DNA of 64,000 bases from Azospirillum endophyticum (lineage in GTDB: Bacteria; Pseudomonadota; Alphaproteobacteria; Azospirillales; Azospirillaceae): positions 304 through 64,303 of the forward strand of contig NZ_JAENHM010000067.1 of NCBI RefSeq assembly GCF_016595245.1, given 5' to 3'. The notes under the pieces were generated by a model that was given only the letters and a program-made list of their open reading frames with translations, was not told the DNA's origin and searched no databases. The position numbers and the translations under genes are program-made. Positions 50,587 to 59,429 of the stretch are shown one piece after another (the first letter of the stretch is position 1; each line of letters begins with the position of its first letter).

Positions 50587-52194
50587 TCAGGCGGCCAGCC
50601 AGACATACTCGGCGAAAGCGTAGCCCATCATGCCGCCCAGCGGGCTGGGGGCGAGGCCCTTCAGCTTGTCGTTGATGGCGTCGATGTTGGAGATGTAGGC
50701 GGGGATGATGGTGCCGGCCTCTTCGGCGATCATCACCTGCATCTCGTTGTAGATCTCCTTGCGTTTGGCCTGGTCGAGCAGGCCGCGCGCTTCGATCATC
50801 ATCTTGTCGAATTTCTCGGATTTGTACTTGCTCTCGTTCCACGGCGCTTCGGAGGCGTAGAGCAGGGAGAACAGGATGTCCGGCGTCGGGCGCGGGTTGA
50901 TGTTGCCGAAATGGATCGGCGACTTCAGCCAGTAGTTGCTCCAATAGCCGTCGGACGGCACGCGCTGGACGTCGAGCTTCATGCCGATCTCGGCGGCGGA
51001 GGCCTGGATCACCATCGCCATGTCGATGGCCGACGATGCGGCATCCGACGTGATCACCGGGATCGACTGACCCAGGACGCCGGCCTTCTTGAACAGCGCC
51101 TTCGCCTTTTCCGGGTCGAACGCCTTCGGCTTCAGGGCGGCGTTGTGGTAGGCGTTCACGGGCGAGACCGGCTGGTCGTTGCCCACCTCGCCGAAGCCGC
51201 GCAGGGCCGATTTGACGATCTGCTCGCGGTTGACGATGTACTTCATCCCATCGACGAAGTCCTTGCGGCTGCCGGGCTCCATATCCAGGCGGATGTTCAG
51301 GTCGGTGTAATTGCCGGACGTCGTCTTCGACAGGGCGAAGCCCTTCTGTCCGTCCACCAGACGGGTGGAGCGCGGGTTGATCGACGCGGCGAGATGGATG
51401 TCGCCGGACAGCAGCGCGTTGACGCGGGCATTGTCGTCGCTGATCGCGAAGAACTCGAAGGAGTCGACGTTCGGCCCGCCCTTCCAGTAATTCTGGTTGC
51501 GCAGGCCGATGGAGCGCACGCCGGGCTCGAAGCTCTTGCAGGTGAAGGCGCCGGTGCCGTTGCCCTTGGAGAAGTCGGTGGTGCCGTCGGCCACGATCAT
51601 GAAATGGTGGGTGGCCAGGATCGTCGGCAGATCGGCGTTGGCGCTGGCCAGCGTGATCTCGACGGTGGTCTTGTCGACCGCCTTGAACTCCGTCATCTGC
51701 GCGGCGATCTTCGCGACCTTGGAACCGACGGCGGGATCGAGGTGGCGCTTCAGCGAATACACCACGTCGTCGGCGGTCAGCGACTTGCCGTCGTGGAAGG
51801 TGACGCCCTTGCGCAGCTTGACCGTCCAGGTCTTGGCATCGCCCGATTCCACGCTCTCCGCCAGCTCCATCTGCGGAACGCCGTTCTGGTCCAGCGTGGT
51901 CAGGCGGTTGTAGAAGGCAGAGCACCGGACATAGTCGGTGGACAGCGACGCCTTGGCGGGATCCAGCGTGTCGGCGGTCGAGGACGACCAGCCGGCAGCC
52001 TTCAGCGCGCCGCCCTTCACCGGCGTGGCGGCCAGCGCCATGCCGGCGCGGCCCAGAACGAGGTCGGCGGCGGCCAGCGACACCCCGCCGGCCAGCAGCA
52101 TCTTCATCAGGTCGCGGCGCGTGGCCCCGCGCCGGATGGCGCTTTCGACCATGCTGTCGTCAGTCCGGGTCCAGCTTTCAGGCGTCTTGGTCAT
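50587..52194 (-). CDS. Extracellular solute-binding protein family 5 (cassette 2)
   Basis: A 535-residue DppA/OppA-family receptor with a possible Tat-type leader (GATRRDLMKMLLAGGVSLAAADLVLGRAGMALA). The STADTLDPAKASLSTDYVR segment and the region HFGNINPRPTPDILFSLLYAS are shared with the cassette 1 receptor, but many stretches between them differ. It is followed by its permease genes and preceded (66 bases) by a type II HAD gene on the same strand, so the HAD and aminotransferase genes may share its regulation and substrate. Confidence 0.93.
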   Translation of the reverse strand: MTKTPESWTRTDDSMVESAIRRGATRRDLMKMLLAGGVSLAAADLVLGRAGMALAATPVKGGALKAAGWSSSTADTLDPAKASLSTDYVRCSAFYNRLTTLDQNGVPQMELAESVESGDAKTWTVKLRKGVTFHDGKSLTADDVVYSLKRHLDPAVGSKVAKIAAQMTEFKAVDKTTVEITLASANADLPTILATHHFMIVADGTTDFSKGNGTGAFTCKSFEPGVRSIGLRNQNYWKGGPNVDSFEFFAISDDNARVNALLSGDIHLAASINPRSTRLVDGQKGFALSKTTSGNYTDLNIRLDMEPGSRKDFVDGMKYIVNREQIVKSALRGFGEVGNDQPVSPVNAYHNAALKPKAFDPEKAKALFKKAGVLGQSIPVITSDAASSAIDMAMVIQASAAEIGMKLDVQRVPSDGYWSNYWLKSPIHFGNINPRPTPDILFSLLYASEAPWNESKYKSEKFDKMMIEARGLLDQAKRKEIYNEMQVMIAEEAGTIIPAYISNIDAINDKLKGLAPSPLGGMMGYAFAEYVWLAA

Positions 52195-52260
52195 GTCTGC
52201 CTCACTCTGTTCAGGATTGTTCGTTCGTTTCTTTATTCAGCGCGCTCCGGTTTGGCCCGG

Positions 52261-52995
52261 TTACGCGGAAGCCGTCTTCGGCTCTGCGGCCGCTGCTTCG
52301 ACGGCATCGGCTAGTTCCGCCATCGAGCGGAAATGGAAATCCGGTTCGGTGAACTCGGCGGGCTCGATGGTGCCGCCATAGCCCTTCTGGGCGTGCCGCC
52401 GCTGGATCCAGCAGTTGGTCATGCCGAGGCGGCGGGACACGCCGATGTCGTGATACTGGCTCTGCGCGACGTGCAGGATGTCGTCCTTGCTGCCGCCGTC
52501 GCGCTCGACGAATTCGAACACCTGTTGGAAGAAGGCGGGGTTGGGCTTTTCGACGCCGGTGTCGTCGGTGGTGAAGCCGGCGAAGAACGGATCGCCCAGC
52601 TCGCGGGAGAAATGGGTGAAGGCCCAGCGCCGCGCGTTGGTCATCGCGATCAGCTTGTAGCGCTTGGCCAGACGCGCCATGGCCTCCCGGCTGTCGGGGA
52701 AGCCGGCCCAGGCCGCCGCGGAATCCCGCAGGCGTTCGCCGTACTGCGTGCCGGCGGGCAGCCCCAGCCTGGGCGCGATCACCGAATAGACGCGCGCCAG
52801 ATCGTCGGGGAACAGGTCGGCATCGTCGGCATAGCGCGCCTCGCGGTAGAGGGTCAGCGCCGCCTCGCCGTCCACCGTGGTGCCGGCCTCCGCCGCGATT
52901 GCGGCGAGGCAGTCTTTGATGCCGGATTCGAAGTCGATCAGGGTGCCGACGACGTCGAAGGTCAGATACTTGAAGTTCAGCAGGCTCTTGGTCAA
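52261..52995 (-). CDS. Type II HAD hydrolase, 2-haloacid dehalogenase-like (1)
   Basis: A 244-residue HAD-superfamily protein. Seen: motif I YLTFDVVGTLIDF with nucleophile Asp14 and no second aspartate two residues later, as in L-2-haloacid dehalogenases; motif II AMTNARRW; the lysine in GVEKPNPAFFQQ; and motif III region HVAQSQYHDIGVSRRLGM. The dehalogenase arginine is not in its usual place, so true dehalogenation is not assured. Flanked by a transporter receptor and an aminotransferase gene on the same strand. Confidence 0.88.
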   Translation of the reverse strand: MTKSLLNFKYLTFDVVGTLIDFESGIKDCLAAIAAEAGTTVDGEAALTLYREARYADDADLFPDDLARVYSVIAPRLGLPAGTQYGERLRDSAAAWAGFPDSREAMARLAKRYKLIAMTNARRWAFTHFSRELGDPFFAGFTTDDTGVEKPNPAFFQQVFEFVERDGGSKDDILHVAQSQYHDIGVSRRLGMTNCWIQRRHAQKGYGGTIEPAEFTEPDFHFRSMAELADAVEAAAAEPKTASA

Positions 52996-53204
52996 CGCAC
53001 CATCTCCTCATCAAGGACCGCAGGGGAACCGTTCCGGTCCGGCGGGGCGTTTCAGGTCCGGCGGCAACCTCCGCCGGGATGTCTTTGGAGCTGGTCCCTC
53101 TTGAACTGGCCTGGAGATTCGGTCTTCTTCCCCTCCAGTGTGGTCCAAGGGGTGGGTGAGGGTCTCCGAATCTTCGGTGCTGGACGGCAGAAAATGCTGG
53201 ATAC

Positions 53205-53243
53205 GGAGGTATCCGCGGTTTTTTCCACGGACACCTCCTTTTT
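53205..53243 (+). terminator. Stem-loop after the aminotransferase gene; T-run only on plus strand
   Basis: GGAGGTATCCGCGG and CCACGGACACCTCC pair with two mismatches around a T6 loop, and TTTTT follows on the plus strand. The genes around it run on the minus strand, where the hairpin comes four bases after the aminotransferase stop with no T-run after it. It may be a barrier to antisense transcription or a processing hairpin between the two minus-strand genes. Confidence 0.45.
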
Positions 53244-53246
53244 CGT

Positions 53247-54623
53247 CTAGCGCATCGCCCGGCGGACGTCGGGATCGTCCAGGGTCTGGTCGAGCGTCTG
53301 TGCCGTCCGCTCCAGGATCGCGTCGATGTCGTCGTCGGTGCAGCAGAGCGGCGGGGCATAGCCAAGCACGCCGTTGGCGAAGGCGCGGATCACCAGACCG
53401 TTGGACCAGGCCCGGTCGAAAATCCGGCGCGACGGTTCGGCGGCGGCGGGCAGGGGGGTTTTGCGCTCCTTGGCCACCACCAGTTCGATGGCGGCCAGCA
53501 TGCCGCGCCCGCGCACGTCGCCGACCAGCGGGTGGTCGCGCAGAGCGTGCAGCCCGGCCATCAGCCGCGCCCCGGCCCTGGCGCCGTTGGCGAGCAGGCT
53601 GTCCTCGTACAGGCGCAAGGCAGCCAGCCCCACCGCGGCGCTGACGGGGTGGGCGGAGTAGGTATAGCCATGGCCGACCGCGCTGCTGCCGGCGGCGTCC
53701 GCGATGGTATCGTACACCGCGTCCGACAGGAAAACCGCGCCCATCGGCACATAGCCGGAGGTCAGGCCCTTCGCCGTGGTCATCATGTCGGGGACCACGC
53801 CGTCGTCGGTGCAGGCGAACAGCGGGCCGGTGCGGCCGAAGCCGGTGATGACCTCGTCGGCGACGAACAGGATGCCCAGGCTGCGGCAGCGGTCGCACAT
53901 CGCCTTCATCCAGCCGTCGGGCGGCACCAGCACGCCGCCCGACCCCTGGATCGGTTCGGCATAGAAGGCGGCGACTCGTTCCGGTCCGCCGATTTCGGCG
54001 ATCTTCGCGTCGAGGGCGGCGAGCGAGGCGGCGATGATCGCATCGGCATCGTCGCCCACCGGGTTGCGGTAGGCGTAGTGCGACGGAATCTTGTGCTGCC
54101 AGTCGAAGGGCACACCGAAGCCGGCATGGAAGGCGGGCAGCGCGGTCAGCCCCGACCCGACGGTGGAGGAGCCGTGATAGCCCTGCTCGATGGAGATGAA
54201 CTGGTCGCGCTGCGGCTGGCCCTTGGCCAGCCAGTAGTAACGGATGAAGCGGATGGTGCTGTCCACCGCATCCGACCCGCCCAGCGTGAAATAGACATGG
54301 TTCAGGTCGCCGGGCGCCCGTTCGGCGAGTGCCGCGGCCAGCCGGATTGCCGGTTCGCTGCCAAGCCCGAAATAGCCGGTGGCGTAGGGCAGTTCCTGCA
54401 TCTGGCGGGTGGCGGCGTCGACGAGGCTCTGCTGTCCATAGCCGGCGTTGACGCACCACAGGCCGGCGAAGCCGTCGACCAGCTGGCGGCCGGCGGCGTC
54501 GGTGACCGTCGCCCCGGCGCCGGAGGCGATCACCCGCACCCCGGCCTTCTCATGGCCGCGATATGACGCGACGGGATGGACCAGATGGGCACGGTCGAGT
54601 TCGATCAGGGAATTGCTGAGCAT
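53247..54623 (-). CDS. Class III (omega) aminotransferase
   Basis: A 458-residue PLP enzyme of the beta-alanine:pyruvate/putrescine aminotransferase group. Seen: VDGFAGLWCVNAGYG near residue 50, FTLGGSDAVDSTIRFIRYYW, QGYHGSSTVGSGLTALP, DEVITGFGRTGPLFAC, and the cofactor lysine in MTTAKGLTSGYVPMGA. Family knowledge: it moves the amino group of omega-amino acids or amines to pyruvate or oxoglutarate and releases an aldehyde, which the aldehyde dehydrogenases at 57928 or 60502 could oxidise. Thirteen bases separate it from the GNAT gene, so the genes are likely co-transcribed. Confidence 0.92.
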   Translation of the reverse strand: MLSNSLIELDRAHLVHPVASYRGHEKAGVRVIASGAGATVTDAAGRQLVDGFAGLWCVNAGYGQQSLVDAATRQMQELPYATGYFGLGSEPAIRLAAALAERAPGDLNHVYFTLGGSDAVDSTIRFIRYYWLAKGQPQRDQFISIEQGYHGSSTVGSGLTALPAFHAGFGVPFDWQHKIPSHYAYRNPVGDDADAIIAASLAALDAKIAEIGGPERVAAFYAEPIQGSGGVLVPPDGWMKAMCDRCRSLGILFVADEVITGFGRTGPLFACTDDGVVPDMMTTAKGLTSGYVPMGAVFLSDAVYDTIADAAGSSAVGHGYTYSAHPVSAAVGLAALRLYEDSLLANGARAGARLMAGLHALRDHPLVGDVRGRGMLAAIELVVAKERKTPLPAAAEPSRRIFDRAWSNGLVIRAFANGVLGYAPPLCCTDDDIDAILERTAQTLDQTLDDPDVRRAMR

Positions 54624-54636
54624 GGTCCTCTCCGGA

Positions 54637-55506
54637 TCAGCCGAGTGCCTGGCTGGCGAGCGCGAAAGTCGATACGGGAACGGGCGAAGCGGCTGCCGCC
54701 GCCGGCGCGGAGCGGCGCATGGCGATGCCGCCGCCGACAGGACGCAGACCGCAATCGGCCAGCCACGGAGCGAGGCCGGTGTCGGCGGTGGTGTCCACCC
54801 GCAGGAATTTTCCCGGATGCGCGGCGACGAGCGGGCCGATCAGGGCCTTGGCTCCGTCCGCGTCGGGGGCGACCACCGGGCCGACGACCTGCCCGCGACC
54901 GAAGTCGCGCAGGGCGGCGAAGCCGACGGGGGCGCCGTTCCGGCGCAGCAGCGTGAAGGACCCCGGCCCGGCGATGCGCTCCAGCAGCAGACGGCGGTCG
55001 GCGCCGAAGGCCTCCCGGTCCAGCGCGACGATGGCCGCAAGCTCACCTGTGCCGGCCGCGGCGACCTCCTCCGCCTCCACCGGCGGAACCGGACCGGCTT
55101 CCCCCTGGTGCTGCAGGACGGTGCCGACCTCGCGGAAGCCCAGCTTTTCGTAGAGCGGCAGCCCGTCGCTGGTGGCGACGAGGCGCAGGGGGCGGCCGTC
55201 CGCCAGCGCCATCGCCTCGTCCATCAGGCGGCGGCCGAGGCCCTGCCCGCGCCAGCCCTCGTCGACGATGACCATGTTGATGGTGGCGGCATCCTCGCCA
55301 TAGGGCGTCGTCATCACGGTGCCGACCAGCCGGCCCGATCCGGCATCCACGGCGACCAGCCCCCGGCTCAGCGAAAGGATCAGCGACCAGTCTTCCAGCC
55401 GGTGCGGCCATTGCGCCTGCCGCGACAGGGCGAGCGCATCGTCGAGATGCTTCGGCTCGAAAGCCGCCCAGTCGATCGCTCTCTTGGGAACCGTATTCTT
55501 ATTCAT
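54637..55506 (-). CDS. GNAT acetyltransferase with a second C-terminal domain
   Basis: A 289-residue protein. The N-terminal half is a GNAT domain with the acetyl-CoA motif VDEGWRGQGLGRRLMDEAMALA (near residue 95) and the YEKLGF end. The C-terminal half (residues about 150-270) resembles the second acetyltransferase-like domain of YitH/HsmA-type proteins, VGPVVAPDADGAKALI. ATG 55506 has AAAGGA six bases upstream; a GTG five codons earlier is possible. It likely opens the minus-strand operon running through the aminotransferase to cassette 2 and diverges from the second HAD gene. Substrate unknown; amine or amino acid acetylation is plausible. Confidence 0.88.
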   Translation of the reverse strand: MNKNTVPKRAIDWAAFEPKHLDDALALSRQAQWPHRLEDWSLILSLSRGLVAVDAGSGRLVGTVMTTPYGEDAATINMVIVDEGWRGQGLGRRLMDEAMALADGRPLRLVATSDGLPLYEKLGFREVGTVLQHQGEAGPVPPVEAEEVAAAGTGELAAIVALDREAFGADRRLLLERIAGPGSFTLLRRNGAPVGFAALRDFGRGQVVGPVVAPDADGAKALIGPLVAAHPGKFLRVDTTADTGLAPWLADCGLRPVGGGIAMRRSAPAAAAASPVPVSTFALASQALG

Positions 55507-55864
55507 GGGCAGTCCTTTCACCCTCTGCCTCCAAGAGTGTGCGCAGTGCCCCCGGACGTTTGTCTGAAGGCGGCACCCGCCGCGACATCTTTCACCTTTG
55601 CTCCGGCAGCCCGCCGCATCTTATGCCGCGGCGATGGCGACCGAACCCGCGGATGGGGCTTCCGCCCCCGTTCCGGGCGTCCTGGCGCCGCTTCCCTCCC
55701 AACCAAATGCTGAGTGCCGAGACGGAAACGGAACTTTGTGCTTTCGCGCCGGGCATTTCGGTCAGGCCCGGCTTCGCGGCGACGCTAGGATCGTAGGGCA
55801 GGGCCGGCAGCGCCCCATTCCCAATTCGCCCCACTCCACGTCGTTCCATCTCAAGGAAGCAGCC
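55507..55864. other. Divergent promoter region between GNAT and HAD genes
   Basis: About 358 bases between divergent genes. It must carry both promoters, but no obvious operator palindrome or -35/-10 pair was recognised. An open frame continues in phase upstream of the HAD start; its composition does not look coding. Confidence 0.4.
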
Positions 55865-56533
55865 ATGAGCCAGTTCCGGCCGAAATACGTCACCTTCGAT
55901 TGCCACGGCACGCTGATCAACTTTCAGATGGCGGAGGCTGCGCGCGATCTGTACGGGTCGATCCTCGACGAGGCGCGGATGACGGAGTTCATCAAGAACT
56001 TCGCCGCCTACCGCCTCGACGAGATCATGGGCGACTGGAAGCCCTATGCGGAGGTCGTGCACAATTCGCTGGAGCGCAGCTGCAAGCGCAACAACGTCGT
56101 CTTCCGCGACGAGGACGCGCGCATGGTCTATGAGCGGGTTCCCACCTGGGGGCCGCACGCCGACGTGCCGGCCGGGCTGGCCAAGGTCGCCAAGGAGATC
56201 CCGCTGGTCATCCTGTCCAACGCGATGAACGACCAGATCCCGTCGAACGTGGCGAAGCTCGGCGCGCCTTTCCACGCCGTCTACACGGCCGAGCAGGCCC
56301 AGGCCTACAAGCCCCGCTTCAAGGCGTTCGAATACATGTTCGACATGCTCGGCTGCGGACCGGAGGACATCCTGCATTGCTCCTCCTCCTTCCGTTACGA
56401 TCTGATGTCGGCGCATGACCTGGGGATCCGCAACAAGGTGTGGGTCAACCGCGGCCATGAACCGGCCAATCCCTATTACGGCTATGTCGAGATTCCGAAT
56501 ATTTCCGGCCTGCCGGGCGTGGTCGGCCTGTAA
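55865..56533 (+). CDS. Type II HAD hydrolase, 2-haloacid dehalogenase-like (2)
   Basis: A 222-residue HAD protein. Seen: motif I YVTFDCHGTLINF with nucleophile Asp12, motif II VILSNAMND, the lysine in AYKPRFKAFEYM, and motif III region HCSSSFRYDLMSAHDLGI. The layout matches the protein at 52261, and both lie in this catabolic region on opposite strands. AAGGAAG lies just before ATG 55865. It precedes a PuuB-like oxidase by 45 bases on the same strand. Confidence 0.88.
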   Translation: MSQFRPKYVTFDCHGTLINFQMAEAARDLYGSILDEARMTEFIKNFAAYRLDEIMGDWKPYAEVVHNSLERSCKRNNVVFRDEDARMVYERVPTWGPHADVPAGLAKVAKEIPLVILSNAMNDQIPSNVAKLGAPFHAVYTAEQAQAYKPRFKAFEYMFDMLGCGPEDILHCSSSFRYDLMSAHDLGIRNKVWVNRGHEPANPYYGYVEIPNISGLPGVVGL

Positions 56534-56578
56534 GGAGCGGATTGTTCGTTTCAGCCTGTAATGGGAAGGACCCAGGTC

Positions 56579-57853
56579 ATGAAATTCGTCTCCTACTGGC
56601 ACGATACCGCCCCGGTCTTCGCGGGTGGGGTGGAGGGGGCCATCGAGGGCCATTACGATGTCGCGGTCGTGGGGGGCGGGTTCACCGGCCTGGGGGCCTC
56701 CCGACAGCTGGCCAGGGCCGGCGCGCGGGTGATCGTGCTGGAGGCGGGCCGCATCGGCGGCGGGGCATCCGGGCGCAACGGCGGGCACCTCAATAACGGC
56801 TTGGCCCACAGCTTCATCGCCGCCAAGGCCGCCTTGGGGACGGAACGCGCCGTTGCGCTCTACCGGGCCTTCGATCAGTCGATCGACACGCTGGAGGCGC
56901 TGATCGCCGAGGAGGGGATCGACTGCAATTTCCGCCGTGCCGGAAAATTGAAGCTGGCCTCGAAGCCGGCGCATTTCGAGGCGATCGCCCGGAACTTCGA
57001 GGCGGTTCACCGCGAGGTCGATCCCGATACGGCGCTGCTGACCCCGGAAGAGCTGAAGGGGGAGGTCGGTTCGCCCTTCCATGGCGCGATGCTGTCGCGC
57101 AAGAGCGCCATGATGCATATGGGCCGTTTCGTCGCCGGGCTGGCGGATGCGGCCAAGCGGCATGGCGCGCTGCTGGTCGAGAACGCGCCGGTTACCGCCA
57201 TCACCCGGTCGGGCGACCGGCATACGTTGTCCACTCCGCGCGGCACGGTGACCGCCGGCCAGGTGCTGGTCGCCACCGGCGCCTACACCACGCCGAATTT
57301 CAGTCATTTCCGTCGCCGCATCATCTCGGTCGGCAGCTTCATCATCGCCACCCGTCCGCTGAGCGATGAGGAAATCGCGTCGGTGGCGCCCGGCAACCGC
57401 ACCTACGTCACCTCGATGAACATCGGCAATTATTTCCGGCTGTCGCCGGACCGGCGGCTGATCTTCGGTGGCCGGGCGCGTTTCTCCGCAAGCTCCGACC
57501 AACGGTCCGACGCCAAGAGCGGAGCGATCCTGCGGGCAGGCATGGCGAAGATCTTCCCGCAGATCGCCGGTGTCGACATCGACTACTGCTGGGGCGGGCT
57601 GGTGGACATGACCAGCGACCGCTACCCGCGCGCCGGCTGTCAGGACGGCCTGTGGTACGCGATGGGCTATTCCGGCCATGGGGCGCAGCTGTCCACCCAT
57701 CTCGGCATGACCATGGCCGATGCGATCCTGGGGCGGGAGGACAGGAACCCGCTGAAGGGGCTGTCCTGGCCCGCCGTGCCCGGGCATTTCGGCAAGCCCT
57801 GGTTCCTGCCGCTGGTCGGGATGTACTACAAGGCGCTCGACCGGATTCAGTGA
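56579..57853 (+). CDS. FAD-dependent oxidoreductase, PuuB (gamma-glutamylputrescine oxidase)-like
   Basis: A 424-residue DAO-family flavoenzyme. Seen: an N-terminal extension SYWHDTAPVF (the SYW..TA pattern is typical of the PuuB/OrdL group), the Rossmann segment YDVAVVGGGFTGLGASRQLARAGARVIVLEAGRIGGGASGRNGG, GQVLVATGAYT, and the C-terminal YCWGGLVDMTSDRYPRAG with YAMGYSGHGAQLSTHLG. Family knowledge: such enzymes oxidise secondary or primary amines of amino acid derivatives to imines, then aldehydes. ATG 56579 has GAAGGA eight bases upstream. A strong terminator follows the stop. Confidence 0.9.
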   Translation: MKFVSYWHDTAPVFAGGVEGAIEGHYDVAVVGGGFTGLGASRQLARAGARVIVLEAGRIGGGASGRNGGHLNNGLAHSFIAAKAALGTERAVALYRAFDQSIDTLEALIAEEGIDCNFRRAGKLKLASKPAHFEAIARNFEAVHREVDPDTALLTPEELKGEVGSPFHGAMLSRKSAMMHMGRFVAGLADAAKRHGALLVENAPVTAITRSGDRHTLSTPRGTVTAGQVLVATGAYTTPNFSHFRRRIISVGSFIIATRPLSDEEIASVAPGNRTYVTSMNIGNYFRLSPDRRLIFGGRARFSASSDQRSDAKSGAILRAGMAKIFPQIAGVDIDYCWGGLVDMTSDRYPRAGCQDGLWYAMGYSGHGAQLSTHLGMTMADAILGREDRNPLKGLSWPAVPGHFGKPWFLPLVGMYYKALDRIQ

Positions 57854-57872
57854 CCGTCAAAAATGGAAAAAG

Positions 57873-57910
57873 GCCCGGCGGGAGCGTTGGATCGCTCCCG
57901 CCGGGCTTTT
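57873..57910. terminator. Bidirectional intrinsic terminator
   Basis: A perfect 14-bp stem, GCCCGGCGGGAGCG with a TTGGAT loop (57873-57906), is followed by TTTT and preceded by AAAAAG. It lies between the convergent oxidase (+) and aldehyde dehydrogenase (-) genes and can end transcription both ways. Confidence 0.9.
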
Positions 57911-57927
57911 CCATCGACCCAAAGGTG

Positions 57928-59385
57928 TCACCCCAGACCGCCGATGTGGAAAGTCTTCATCTCCAGATACTCCTCGATGCCGACTTGCGCTCCTTCCCGG
58001 CCCAGGCCGGATTGCTTGACGCCGCCGAAAGGGGCGACCTCGGTGGAGATCAGGCCGGTGTTCAGCCCGACCATGCCGGCTTCCAGCGCTTCGCCCACCC
58101 GCCAGGACCGCGCGAGGTTCTGCGTGTAGAAATAGGCGGCCAGCCCGAAGGGCGTGGCGTTGGCGAGGGCGACGGCCTCCTCCTCCGTCTCGAAGCGGAA
58201 CAGCGGCGCCACCGGGCCGAAGGTTTCTTCACTGGCGAGCAGCATATCGGTGGTGGCGCCGGTCAGCACCAGCGGGGCGACGTATTGCGGACCCGGAACC
58301 GCAACGGCGGAAGAGGCGACGCTCGCCCCCTTGGCGACCGCATCGGCGACATGGCGCTCGATCTTGGCAATGGCGGCTTCGTTGATCATCGGGCCGATGG
58401 CGACACCCGGCTCCAGGCCCGATCCCACCCGCATGGCGTTGACCCGGGCGACCAGACGGTCGCGGAACGCCTCGTAGACGCCGGCCTGCACCAGGATGCG
58501 GTTGGCGCAGACGCAGGTCTGGCCGCCGTTGCGGAACTTGGACAGGATGACGCCGTCCACCGCCTGATCGAGGTCGGCGTCGTCGAAGACGATGAAGGGC
58601 GCGTTGCCGCCCAGTTCCAGGCTCAGCCGCTTGATACCGGCGGCGGCGCCGCGCATCAGCAGGGAGCCGACGCGGGTGGAGCCGGTGAAGGAGATCTTGC
58701 GGACGGTGTCGTTCGCCAGGATTTCCTCGCCGATGGCTTCGGGCCGTCCGGTCAGGATGTTGATCACGCCGGCGGGGATCCCGGCCCGTTCGGCCAGTAC
58801 GCCCAAGGCCAGCGCAGAATAGGGCGTGAAGTCCGACGGCTTGATGACCACGGTGCAGCCAGCGGCCAGTGCCGGGGCCACTTTGCGGGTGATCATGGCG
58901 TTGGGGAAGTTCCACGGCGTGATGATGCCGCAGACGCCGACCGGCTCCTTCAGCACGACGATGCGGCGGTCGGGGGTGGGGGAGGGGATGGTGGTACCGC
59001 CGATCCGCCGCGCCTCTTCGGCGAACCATTTGACGAAGGAGGCGCCATAGCGGATCTCGCCGCGCGCTTCGTCCAGCGGCTTGCCCTGCTCCAGCGTCAG
59101 GATGCGGGCCAGATCCTCCAGGTTCTCGATCATCAGCGCGTGCCAGCGTTCCAGCAGCGCGGCGCGGTCGGCATGGGTCCGCCGGCGCCAGGCGGGGAAG
59201 GCCCCGGCCGCCGCGGCGATGGCGTTTCTGGCATCGGTGCCGTCCATGTCGGGAACGCTGCCGAGGCTGTTGCCGGTCGCCGGATCCAGGACGTCGATGG
59301 TTCGCCCGGCCGCCCCGTCGCACCAAGTCCCGCCGATCAGCCCCTGTACGCGGAAGAGGGTGGAATCCGTCAGGTGATGGGTCAT
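57928..59385 (-). CDS. NAD(P)-dependent succinate-semialdehyde-type dehydrogenase (GabD-like)
   Basis: A 485-residue aldehyde dehydrogenase matching GabD in length and opening (LTDSTLFRVQGLIGGTW). Seen: GIITPWNFPNAMITRKVAPALAAGCTVVIKPSDFTPYSAL, catalytic glutamate in LELGGNAP, catalytic cysteine in GGQTCVCANR with the second cysteine two residues later (the redox pair of GabD), and EVAPFGGVKQSGLGREG. An earlier ATG at 59430 overlaps the upstream stop (TGATG) and is an alternative start. It could oxidise aldehydes produced by the aminotransferase or PuuB-like oxidase. Confidence 0.92.
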   Translation of the reverse strand: MTHHLTDSTLFRVQGLIGGTWCDGAAGRTIDVLDPATGNSLGSVPDMDGTDARNAIAAAAGAFPAWRRRTHADRAALLERWHALMIENLEDLARILTLEQGKPLDEARGEIRYGASFVKWFAEEARRIGGTTIPSPTPDRRIVVLKEPVGVCGIITPWNFPNAMITRKVAPALAAGCTVVIKPSDFTPYSALALGVLAERAGIPAGVINILTGRPEAIGEEILANDTVRKISFTGSTRVGSLLMRGAAAGIKRLSLELGGNAPFIVFDDADLDQAVDGVILSKFRNGGQTCVCANRILVQAGVYEAFRDRLVARVNAMRVGSGLEPGVAIGPMINEAAIAKIERHVADAVAKGASVASSAVAVPGPQYVAPLVLTGATTDMLLASEETFGPVAPLFRFETEEEAVALANATPFGLAAYFYTQNLARSWRVGEALEAGMVGLNTGLISTEVAPFGGVKQSGLGREGAQVGIEEYLEMKTFHIGGLG

Positions 59386-59429
59386 GGTCGTGTCTTTTTC
59401 CGCTGCGTATGGATTCGGGGTCGTGGACA

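Noticed and set aside
53205..53243. Terminator of the minus-strand aminotransferase transcript
   Set aside because: The T-run is on the plus-strand side, so as an intrinsic terminator it would act on antisense transcripts; its role for the minus strand stays open.
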